A stretch of 7,974 nt of DNA from Syntrophomonadaceae bacterium (GTDB lineage: Bacteria; Bacillota_D; Dethiobacteria; DTU022; UBA8154): positions 1 to 7,974 of the forward strand of contig SKMY01000291.1 in NCBI GenBank assembly GCA_007120815.1, in the 5' to 3' direction. Of this stretch, positions 1 to 7,476 are shown piece by piece. The notes under the pieces were generated by a model, which did not search any database, had not been told where the DNA came from, and was given only the letters and a program-made list of their open reading frames with translations. Position 1 is the first letter of the stretch. Each line of letters begins with the position of its first letter. The position numbers were made by a program, and so were the translations under genes.

Positions 1-1
1 G

Positions 2-1927
2 CCTTTAATCAACCCATCCGATTACTTAATATTTAACTTAGAGACTGCTTTCGCAGAAAATCCGGAACCGGTTTTTGATGGGAAAAAATATTTAAAATGT
101 GATCATTCGGATCGAACACTTGATTATTTGAAAAAACTGAATGTTAATGCTGTAACCCTACATAATAATCATGTATTGGATTACGGCAAGGATGTATTTG
201 AAAATATGCTCAAGCGATTAGAGTTGGAAAACATTGACTACTTTGGAGCAGGGCGTAACCTGATGGAAGCAAACAAACCTTATAAAATAACATTTAATGG
301 GAACGAAAATGATCTAAATGTATATTTTATCCATGGTATGAGAGCCGGACAAAGATATAAACGCTATGGCTATTTTGTGTCGAGAAAAGAAGCCGGTGTA
401 ACCAGGACGAATGAGACAAGAATGAAAAAGCAAATAAGGAGAATTAAAAAGAATGAGCCCAATGCAATGATCATTGCTGTACCCCATTGGCAAGGTCAAG
501 ATTACAAATGGGCAGAGGAAAATCCAAAAATCAGACAAATGTGTCATGATTTAATTGATACAGGAGCCGACTATGTAATCGCACATGGACCTCACATGAT
601 TAACGGTGTAGAAAGCTACAGGGAAGGTGTTATCGTTTATTCACTTGGGAACTTTGTATTTAATACCGGCGGTATGTTTAAGGAAAGAAATGGTCATCCC
701 TATGGGTTAATCGCAAAATTGGAAATCGAAGAGAATCATGGCACATGGAAGAAGAGGCTTAAATTAATCCCTATTCATATAGATAATAAAAAAAATAAAT
801 ATATGACGAGACCAATTAATAAAATGGAAAGACAGGAACTAGAGTCCATTCTTCGAGGAAAAGCCAGTAGTATAGGAGGAAATTTCAACTCAAGGATTTT
901 AGCGGATGAAAAGTATGGATACAGTATAGCGGTGGATGCATTAAATGAAAACAAGAAAACTGAGATTCCTGTGATAAAGAAAAAGTCAATGAGGAAAGAA
1001 GAGCTGGTATATAAAGTCATAATCGGAGGAGATACAAGCGTAACAGACTTTTTTGTTAAAAGCAGAAAGAAAGTAAAAGAAAGACTTGATAAGAGACCGG
1101 AATCATTTTTTGATGAGATTCGTCAAATCACCCATGGGAGCAATGAATTCATCATTAACCTGGAGACCGTGCTTGAAAAAGAACCGAAGCGATTGATGGA
1201 AGATAAAAAGTATCCAAATTGGGATGATCCCGATAGAACAATCAAAGCACTTAAAAAGTCAGGTGTTACAGCAACTTCCTTAGCGAATAATCATCTTATG
1301 GATTTTGGAGAACAGGTCATGTTAAGGACACTTGAAAGGCTGAAAGAAAACAACTTCGAGTTGTTTGGAGCAGGAAAAACAGTGGAAGATGCCATGAAGC
1401 CGAAAGTGATAAATATAACACATGAAGGAGAAGCGCTTAACATCTATATGATAGCAATGATGGAACCATCACCTTCTTTCAGAAAGAAGTATGAAAGGGA
1501 TTTTAATTATTTTGCAAAGGAAGAGAGCAGCGGGATTAATAAACTAGACCGGGAACTGCTAAAAAAACAAATCCATAAGATAAAAGCCAGCGACCCCAAT
1601 GCGTATATTATAGCAATTCCCCATTGGCAAGGCGTTGATTATAAATGGGCATCTGAAAAATCCTGGGTGCAACAGAAGTCTAGAGAAATGATTGATATGG
1701 GAGTTAATATGATCATTGGACATGGTCCTCATAGTATCAATAATATAGAGAAGTACAAGGGCCATACAATAGTCTACTCCATAGGCAATTTAGTTTTCAC
1801 ATCTCCGGGGCGGTATAACCAATTTGATATAACACCATACAGTTTGTTGGCAGAGTTGGGCGTAGTGAAGAAAGAATCAGGGTTGGGTATCGAATTGAAA
1901 CTGTATCCGATTATTACTGATAACCGC
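2..1927 (+). repeat. Diverged intragenic tandem duplication of the CapA domain
   Basis: Two protein-level copies lie within one reading frame: the first from the window edge to about base 790, the second from about 1013 to 1927. Matching blocks occur in the same order with similar spacing: NLET, (H/A)NNH followed by a D(Y/F)G turn, PHWQG.DYKWA, HGPH, and an (V/I)YS(L/I)GN.VF strand. The copies are clearly related but far from identical, so the duplication is old rather than recent. The start of copy 1 is missing: by the spacing in copy 2, its GGD motif should lie about 30 codons upstream of the window. Confidence 0.85.
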
Positions 1928-3400
1928 CTTACTGATTTTCAGATAAGGCCTGTAAATGAGACTGAAGCCAAAGAGCTTGTTTATGAACTGAACAAAAGAG
2001 GGATGTTTGGCGAGCAGTATTCTGTTTATAAAGATGAATCAAACAACCTGATACTGAATACAAACATAAAAGTACCGGATACAAACGTAAAAAGCATTAA
2101 GAAAGCCGAAAGCAGAGAAGTCAATTTATATAACGAGAAATATCTGGAAGTTTTTGGAGTCAAGTCACTGGCAAATTATCTCTTTGAAAAGGAAGTACTT
2201 GCCTGGGGATTGAGAACTAAAAGAATAACGAGTTCAAAATTTTATTGCTATGATGAAAATGGAAAAACAATATTATTTAGCTGGGCATATGCACCCACAA
2301 CAATTGATCAGGCAATAAAAGAATTTTGTAGAGTAAAATACCTTAGCAAGAAGTTATTTGAGGCAAATAATGTTCCCGTCGCAGAAGGACGGGTGTTCTC
2401 AAAAAAAAGCAGAGAAAAAATGGCTAAATATGTTAACAAATCCAAATATCCATTGGTATTAAAGCCTGCCGTAGGAACAGGCGGAGCCGGTATAACAACT
2501 GGCATCGAGACAGAAGAGCAGTTGGATGAAGCCTTGAATGCTCTTGTAAAAACTGAAAAACCGAACTCTAAAAACAATAGTTATTGTATTTTAGAACGAT
2601 ATATTATGGGAGATGACATACGGTTTGTCGTTGTGCGGGATAAAGTAGTAGCAGCTGCAAGAAGAAAAAGAGGTTTTGTAATCGGTAATGGGAAAGATAC
2701 CATTGAAGATCTCATTAGAGCTGAAAACAGACAGAGAGGAAAAAACCCAAGCCTTAAAAAGAAAATCAAGATTGACGATGCTTTGTACTACACTTTGAAA
2801 GAGCAAAATTATGACGTTCAATCCATTCCTGCAAAAGGACAGGAAGTGAAGATCAGCACAGTAGACAGCTTGAGCCGGGGAGGGATCAGCGAAGCAATCT
2901 TAGACCAAGTGCACCCTTCGATACTGAAAAAAGCAGTGGATGCTGTTGCTGCAATACCCGGATTGGAATATGGCGGAGTAGACTTCATGGTGGAGGATTT
3001 CACTAAACATATCGATGATCAGAACTCAGCTGTGCTTGAAATAAATACTTCACCGGCACTCATGTCTTCTCATTTTCCTGTTTATGGAGAACCGGTAGAG
3101 GCTGCGAGCTATATTGTGGAGATGTATCTGGACAAATTCAAACTCACAAAAAACAGCAAAAAGTTAACTGATCTAAATCTCAAAATAATTGTGGAATTGG
3201 ATATGAATGAGGAGTATATCAAGTGGCTGAGAGAACGGATAAGCGAGCTTGGAGTTAATTGTAATTATAATGCAGGAACAGATAAAATTGAGTTGACGGT
3301 TAACGGTGAATTAGGACCTGTTTCAGCACTTGCTTCGATGCTGTCTATCGGACCCAAAAATTCAGTGGTTAAATCTGTTATGGTTGACCACATCATTTAG
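2..3400 (+). CDS. Tandem CapA-domain / ATP-grasp ligase fusion protein (5' end outside window)
   Basis: The frame is open from the window's first complete codon, so the gene starts upstream; residues are numbered from base 2 (1132 visible). Two CapA/PgsA-type metallophosphoesterase-like domains come first. Copy 1 (to about residue 260) shows NLET at 12, HNNH at 54, PHWQG at 161, HGPH at 195 and YSLGNFVF at 213. Copy 2 (about 338-642) shows GGDTS at 342, NLET at 386, ANNH at 428, PHWQG at 540, HGPH at 574 and YSIGNLVF at 592. Residues about 715-1045 form a cyanophycin-synthetase-like ATP-grasp with Lys821, a glycine-rich loop at 825-830, Asp994 and the metal ligands Glu1013/Asn1015 in EINTSP. 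Residues 1060-1132 resemble a degenerate acylphosphatase. CapA proteins act in poly-gamma-glutamate capsule export or anchoring; ATP-grasp enzymes join a carboxylate to an amine through an acyl phosphate. Expected role: making and handling an amino-acid polymer or peptide. The substrate is unknown. Any signal peptide or anchor lies outside the window. Confidence 0.9.
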   Translation, partial: PLINPSDYLIFNLETAFAENPEPVFDGKKYLKCDHSDRTLDYLKKLNVNAVTLHNNHVLDYGKDVFENMLKRLELENIDYFGAGRNLMEANKPYKITFNGNENDLNVYFIHGMRAGQRYKRYGYFVSRKEAGVTRTNETRMKKQIRRIKKNEPNAMIIAVPHWQGQDYKWAEENPKIRQMCHDLIDTGADYVIAHGPHMINGVESYREGVIVYSLGNFVFNTGGMFKERNGHPYGLIAKLEIEENHGTWKKRLKLIPIHIDNKKNKYMTRPINKMERQELESILRGKASSIGGNFNSRILADEKYGYSIAVDALNENKKTEIPVIKKKSMRKEELVYKVIIGGDTSVTDFFVKSRKKVKERLDKRPESFFDEIRQITHGSNEFIINLETVLEKEPKRLMEDKKYPNWDDPDRTIKALKKSGVTATSLANNHLMDFGEQVMLRTLERLKENNFELFGAGKTVEDAMKPKVINITHEGEALNIYMIAMMEPSPSFRKKYERDFNYFAKEESSGINKLDRELLKKQIHKIKASDPNAYIIAIPHWQGVDYKWASEKSWVQQKSREMIDMGVNMIIGHGPHSINNIEKYKGHTIVYSIGNLVFTSPGRYNQFDITPYSLLAELGVVKKESGLGIELKLYPIITDNRLTDFQIRPVNETEAKELVYELNKRGMFGEQYSVYKDESNNLILNTNIKVPDTNVKSIKKAESREVNLYNEKYLEVFGVKSLANYLFEKEVLAWGLRTKRITSSKFYCYDENGKTILFSWAYAPTTIDQAIKEFCRVKYLSKKLFEANNVPVAEGRVFSKKSREKMAKYVNKSKYPLVLKPAVGTGGAGITTGIETEEQLDEALNALVKTEKPNSKNNSYCILERYIMGDDIRFVVVRDKVVAAARRKRGFVIGNGKDTIEDLIRAENRQRGKNPSLKKKIKIDDALYYTLKEQNYDVQSIPAKGQEVKISTVDSLSRGGISEAILDQVHPSILKKAVDAVAAIPGLEYGGVDFMVEDFTKHIDDQNSAVLEINTSPALMSSHFPVYGEPVEAASYIVEMYLDKFKLTKNSKKLTDLNLKIIVELDMNEEYIKWLRERISELGVNCNYNAGTDKIELTVNGELGPVSALASMLSIGPKNSVVKSVMVDHII

Positions 3401-3473
3401 AGATTAAAAAATAAGGACAAAAGGATATTGTTCAACTCGGCACAAAAATTCATCGTAATTTCAGTATAAACTC

Positions 3474-3482
3474 AAAGGAGGT
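3474..3482 (+). promoter_or_regulatory. Strong ribosome binding site deciding a TTG start
   Basis: AAAGGAGGT is a near-perfect Shine-Dalgarno sequence, separated by 6 nt (3483-3488) from the TTG at 3489. It fixes the start of the second gene at this TTG. No convincing promoter or terminator is visible in the 88 bp between the two large genes, so gene 2 is probably read from the same transcript as gene 1. Confidence 0.85.
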
Positions 3483-3488
3483 AAGAAC

Positions 3489-6400
3489 TTGGAAGAGGAA
3501 AGAGATCCAAAGCTTATGCGGATAGAACCATTGCTTAGGATAAATAGAGATCAGATTGCAAATACCTACGAAAACCAAAGATATCAGCCGACTCGAAACA
3601 AGTTGATAAAAGAATACTCAAAACTGGGGTACAATGCTTATACAAGCTTACCATATACAATTGTTGAGACCGGTGAAGATGAGTTGTATTTCAGTTATTC
3701 ATTAGGGATGTTCCAAAGCCTGGCAGGAGTCGAAATAACGAATAACAAAAGGGACACAGTTGGATTTTTGAAAGAAGCAGGCGTTTCTGTTGCAGAAGGC
3801 CATGCATTCAGCATTGAGGAGCGGGACCAAGCGAAAAGCTATGCAATGCGGATGAAAGATGCAGTGATTAAACCAATGTATGGCCGTAAGGGAGACGGAA
3901 TAACAGTAGGGATAAATTCAGAGGATGAATTTGACAATGCATGGGAAAAAGCGATAGCCACTTCTTCAAAAGGATTACTTGTCGAGAAACGATTTGACAA
4001 AGGGATTGAAGCACGGTTTTTGGTAGTAGGTGGCAAATGCGTTGCAATTTTTGGAAGAATTCCACCCAACATTGTTGGAGATGGAGAAAAAACCATACTG
4101 GAACTAATTGAAGAAAAGAATGTTGGACGAAGGAAAAATCCTCATACGAAAACCAGACCAATCCTTATAGATAAACAAAGAGAGATGATTATTGCAGAGC
4201 AGGGGTTCTTTTTGGATGACATTCCGAGTCATAATGAGAGAATTATCATCGACTGGAAAGCTGGAATTTCAACCGGAGCTGATTCGATAAATATTACCGA
4301 ACATGTTCATTCCAGTTTCAAGAATGTAGCTGTAAGAGCCGTCACCGCGATTCCTGGTTTGGACACAGGCGGAGTTGATATTTTAGCAGAAAATTACTTT
4401 GTGCAAGCAGATCCATCAAACCATATAGTAATTGAAATTAACAAAGCTCCTGTTTTAGGAGGGCATCACTACCCTGTATATGGAAAGATTAAAAACGCAG
4501 GCAAGATTTTGGCAGAATATAACATGAAAGCATTCAATGCATACAAAAGGAAAATAAACGATACGGTTGAAGATACAAGTAGCGGAATTGAAATCAGCGG
4601 GGAATCACACATCAGATCAAGTGAGTTTAATAATTTGAAGGGTAGCGATTACCCGGGAATGACGAACGAAGAACTGATCCGTTGCAGCCTGTTTGATCAG
4701 GGCGTTATGTTTACAGAGATCTATTCCCATTTTCTTATTAAGACCGAAAATGGCAGCAGACTGATTAAAGGAACAACAACAGACAATACACATTATATTT
4801 CAGCGCAAATGATGGGTAAGCGTTATTGGCAAAGAAGAGCTTTGAAAAAAGCTGGTTTGCCAATAACAACGGGCGCTTATTTCCGGTTTGATCAAAAAGA
4901 AAGCGCAAGAAATTACTCATTAACACTCAGTTCACCAAGAATGTTTTCGGACCTTGGTGTTGAAAATACAAGAGTAGAAAAAGAAAAGCGGTTTAATGAT
5001 CAATGGAGAATAATTAGGAGAAAATTAAAGAAGAAATCAAAATCACAGGGGAACTTGGAACATAATAAAAATATTCTTATTGATGATTATTTTACCGGTG
5101 ATAAAGTCAGCTTTTTTATTGTAGGCGGAAAATGCAAGGCAGCCATTAAAAGAGAGCCTCTTACCATAGAAGGAAATGGTATAAATTCGATTAAGGAACT
5201 AATCGAAAATAAAAATGCACATAGAGCAACTCATCCATTATACCGAAAGCATCCAATTATAATCGAAGATGATCTGAGTAAAAAGATAAGGGAAAGTGGA
5301 TACTCTATCAATACGATTTTGAGTAAAGGTGAAGGAGTAATATTACGCGATAGTGTCGACATTATGAAAGGCGGAGAAACTCATGATGTTTTCAATCTGG
5401 TTCATCCTTCCTTGAAGGGAACTGCAGAAAAAGCATCAAAAATTCTTAACGGTTTAGATATTGTTGTGGTTGATATTGTTACAAAAAACATATCAGTTGA
5501 AGCGAATGAAAAGAATCATGTTTTTGAAAACATAGTTGTTAATCCGCCACTCGCCGAATTCAGTTTTCCTTTACACGGAAACAAATCAGATCTTGCTTCA
5601 ATCATTGTAGATTACGTCTGCAACTCCAGACCCAATAGGCTATATGAAGAGATTGATGATACCGATATCGATGTGAAGAGCAACAAGAAGGTGCAAAAGG
5701 ATTATGCTATCGCAAAGTACGTTAAAAATATAAAGTATGATGACATTCCTGAGATCGTTATAAACCGGGCGAAACTTTTAGTTCTCGATAATATAGGGCT
5801 GATTGTTGAAGCGAGAGCGAAAAGAAAACTGTCAAATGAATTACTGAACATTGTACAGTCTGTATCCGGATTTCAAAATCTTGCTACTGCGGAAACTGAT
5901 ATTAAATATTCATCACAAACCGCAGGTCTGGTTAATGGATACTATGCACAATGGCACGATTTTAATGATGGCAATCGATTGGCCCATAAACAGGGAGGGT
6001 CAATACATCCCGGAAGAGTAATTGTACCGGCTGCGTTAGCTGTCGCAGAACAGATGGAGATGAACGGTAAAGAATTCTTAACACTCGTTGTATTGGGATA
6101 TGACACAGCCATGAAAATCAGAGGGAAGGGCTCCAAGGACCTTAGTGATTATTATGCGGCTGCTGCCATTGCTGCAAGAGCATATGGTGGAAATGAAGAT
6201 GAAATTTCCAGAGCAATGGGTCTTGCAGGTTATATGGCGATCTCACAGAAGGGAACATTCAGAAAAGGCAGCAAGCTTAATTCTTTTAAAAATGGAATGA
6301 GAGTGAAAACAGGGATTGAAGCAGCTCTGATGGCATTAAGTGGAGTAGAGGGTCCATACATCATTAATGTGGAGAAGAATAATGCAAGGTTCAAAACAGC

Positions 6401-7013
6401 ATATAAAGATATGAATTTTGAGGTAATGAATGTCTATTTGAAGCCATATCCGACATGCAGAATGACACATTCAGCAATTGAAGCAGCCATTAAGCTAAAG
6501 AGTGAATATGGTTTTAGTCACAATGAAATCGAAAGAGTCAATATTAAACAGTTAAATAAAGGGATGTATACTGCCAAAAAAAGACCTGAAAAAGGCCTTG
6601 GACACAAAAGCGCACAGTTCAATTTGTATTATTGTGTCGCCCAAGCCTTGGTATCAGGGGAATTGACATTAGACCAATTCACTAAATCCAAACTTTCAAA
6701 TCCGGAAGTGTTTATGATGGCGGACAGAATAAATGTGATAAAAGAACTGGAGTATATGAAAGGGTATCCCCTTAAAACGAGAACGTCAAGTGTGGAAGTA
6801 CTGCTGAAGGATGGCAGCGAATTGTTTTGTAAAGTGGATTTGCCAAAAGGTGCACCTGAAAACTTTTTAAGTGTTGAAGAGGTTCAGGAAAAGTTCTTGA
6901 GGAATACAGTCGAGGCTTTGGGTGAGCGTTCATCAAAAGAATTACTTCGTGAAGTTATGAATTTGGATATGACAAAGAATATAAACAATGATATAGTAAC
7001 AAAATTCGGATAG
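3489..7013 (+). CDS. ATP-grasp / degenerate ATP-grasp / MmgE-PrpD fusion protein
   Basis: This 1174-residue three-part protein starts on TTG. Residues about 30-350 are a cyanophycin-synthetase-like ATP-grasp module: Lys128 in VIKP, glycine-rich loop GRKGDG at 132-137, Arg176, Asp297 in GGVD, and metal ligands Glu316/Asn318 in IEIN. Residues about 395-710 repeat the module and keep an EGNG...IKELIE..N block, but lack the lysine/glycine loop (SLTLSSPRMF near 477) and carry Val683 where the metal-binding Glu is expected, so this copy is probably not catalytic. Residues about 737-1160 are an MmgE/PrpD domain, a family that includes 2-methylcitrate dehydratase, cis-aconitate decarboxylase and iminodisuccinate epimerase. 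It shows DFND at 824-827, HPG at 840-842 and YPTC..TH at 987-994. No signal peptide or membrane segment is evident, so the protein is probably cytoplasmic. With gene 1 and the racemase remnant it looks like one biosynthetic operon; the substrate cannot be read from sequence. Confidence 0.92.
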   Translation: MEEERDPKLMRIEPLLRINRDQIANTYENQRYQPTRNKLIKEYSKLGYNAYTSLPYTIVETGEDELYFSYSLGMFQSLAGVEITNNKRDTVGFLKEAGVSVAEGHAFSIEERDQAKSYAMRMKDAVIKPMYGRKGDGITVGINSEDEFDNAWEKAIATSSKGLLVEKRFDKGIEARFLVVGGKCVAIFGRIPPNIVGDGEKTILELIEEKNVGRRKNPHTKTRPILIDKQREMIIAEQGFFLDDIPSHNERIIIDWKAGISTGADSINITEHVHSSFKNVAVRAVTAIPGLDTGGVDILAENYFVQADPSNHIVIEINKAPVLGGHHYPVYGKIKNAGKILAEYNMKAFNAYKRKINDTVEDTSSGIEISGESHIRSSEFNNLKGSDYPGMTNEELIRCSLFDQGVMFTEIYSHFLIKTENGSRLIKGTTTDNTHYISAQMMGKRYWQRRALKKAGLPITTGAYFRFDQKESARNYSLTLSSPRMFSDLGVENTRVEKEKRFNDQWRIIRRKLKKKSKSQGNLEHNKNILIDDYFTGDKVSFFIVGGKCKAAIKREPLTIEGNGINSIKELIENKNAHRATHPLYRKHPIIIEDDLSKKIRESGYSINTILSKGEGVILRDSVDIMKGGETHDVFNLVHPSLKGTAEKASKILNGLDIVVVDIVTKNISVEANEKNHVFENIVVNPPLAEFSFPLHGNKSDLASIIVDYVCNSRPNRLYEEIDDTDIDVKSNKKVQKDYAIAKYVKNIKYDDIPEIVINRAKLLVLDNIGLIVEARAKRKLSNELLNIVQSVSGFQNLATAETDIKYSSQTAGLVNGYYAQWHDFNDGNRLAHKQGGSIHPGRVIVPAALAVAEQMEMNGKEFLTLVVLGYDTAMKIRGKGSKDLSDYYAAAAIAARAYGGNEDEISRAMGLAGYMAISQKGTFRKGSKLNSFKNGMRVKTGIEAALMALSGVEGPYIINVEKNNARFKTAYKDMNFEVMNVYLKPYPTCRMTHSAIEAAIKLKSEYGFSHNEIERVNIKQLNKGMYTAKKRPEKGLGHKSAQFNLYYCVAQALVSGELTLDQFTKSKLSNPEVFMMADRINVIKELEYMKGYPLKTRTSSVEVLLKDGSELFCKVDLPKGAPENFLSVEEVQEKFLRNTVEALGERSSKELLREVMNLDMTKNINNDIVTKFG

Positions 7014-7130
7014 TGCTATCAAAGAAATGTTTGGAGCATATGAAAGTGGAAGAGTGATTGAATGTGCAACATACAATGAATGCTATACATGGGAAAGGTT
7101 ATACAGATAAAGTTAATACCCGGAATATTA

Positions 7131-7136
7131 AGGAGG
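7131..7136 (+). promoter_or_regulatory. Ribosome binding site of the racemase remnant
   Basis: AGGAGG lies 8 nt upstream of the TTG at 7145, immediately before the conserved racemase N-terminus (IGIIGGMGP). It supports TTG 7145 over the in-frame ATG at 7058, whose extra 29 residues show no family similarity. The arrangement (TTG start, strong Shine-Dalgarno) matches that of the preceding gene. Confidence 0.75.
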
Positions 7137-7144
7137 CAACTGCG

Positions 7145-7357
7145 TTGGATAAAATCGGAATAATTGGCGGAATGGGACCAATGGCGACGGCCAAAGTATT
7201 TATGAAGCTGGTGGAATCTGTGGATGCATTAAACGATCTTGACCATCCTGAAATTTTGAGTTCGGAGCCTCTGTGGGTAATTACGTCAGCCCCCATTCAG
7301 CCCTCGGCCCCCTATGGACTCATTGGCTACTTAGATCAGAGGAATAAGCGTATCTAA
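7145..7357 (+). pseudogene. Aspartate/glutamate racemase family protein, N-terminal fragment
   Basis: From the TTG at 7145 the translation gives an IGIIGGMGPMAT motif followed by a helix and LDHPEIL. This is the typical N-terminus of the aspartate/glutamate/hydantoin racemase superfamily, cofactor-independent enzymes using two catalytic cysteines, normally about 230 residues long. Family likeness stops at about 7258-7270. The remaining codons, to the TAA at 7355-7357, read into unrelated sequence rich in Pro, Ser and Trp, leaving only about 70 residues. Both catalytic cysteines, expected further downstream, are missing, so the product should be inactive. It sits 131 bp behind gene 2 on the same strand and probably belonged to that operon, where it could have supplied a D-amino acid. 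The break is abrupt, as expected for an insertion or rearrangement rather than point decay. Confidence 0.75.
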
Positions 7358-7476
7358 TACTACTAGGTTCCCCTTGCGGGAATAGTGGTCTGTACGATGA
7401 AGAAGATGCGGCCCAAGGGTTTATGAAAGGTATCCCTCTATGAGGATGGCATAGAGCAGTGAAGCTGTACGGTTTA
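7345..7476 (+). ncRNA. Candidate structured RNA or mobile-element end (unassigned)
   Basis: This segment shows no convincing protein but has visible structure. TTCCC (7368-7372) and GGGAA (7378-7382) form a hairpin with a 5-nt loop. ATCCCTC (7432-7438) pairs with GAGGAT (7442-7447) with one bulged C. CTGTACG occurs twice, at 7390-7396 and 7465-7471. It lies exactly between the racemase break and the end of a minus-strand membrane-protein fragment. Its pattern (hairpin, GAAGATGC, AAGGGTTTATGA, GAGCAGTGAAGC) reminds me of structured RNAs carried by IscB/IS605-type elements such as HEARO, but I cannot verify that match and no IscB or TnpB gene is present. Strand is assumed from that resemblance. 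Confidence 0.3.

Noticed and set aside
128..130. TTG codon as the start of gene 1
   Set aside because: The frame is open to the window edge, and the conserved NLET CapA motif is encoded upstream at 35-46, so the gene must begin before the window.
3428..3470. Promoter-like TTGTTC and TATAAA hexamers between genes 1 and 2
   Set aside because: The spacing between usable -35 and -10 candidates is wrong (22 nt, or no matching -35), so I see no supported internal promoter.
7009..7020. Inverted repeat GATAGTGCTATC over the gene 2 stop codon as a terminator
   Set aside because: The arms are only 4-5 bp, weak and AT-rich, and no T-tract follows. It is probably chance.
7058..7060. ATG as the start of the racemase fragment
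   Set aside because: It adds 29 residues unlike the family and lacks a good ribosome binding site. TTG 7145 has AGGAGG at the right distance.
7027..7110. 27-residue reading frame from ATG 7027 between gene 2 and the racemase, containing GAYESGRVIECATYNECY
   Set aside because: It looks somewhat protein-like but has no ribosome binding site and no family I recognise. It is too short to call a gene, though it could be a remnant.
7450..7474. GTACGGTT near 7467 as a group II intron domain V
   Set aside because: The complementary 5' arm (about AACCGTA) expected for domain V is missing, and there is no maturase or exon boundary.
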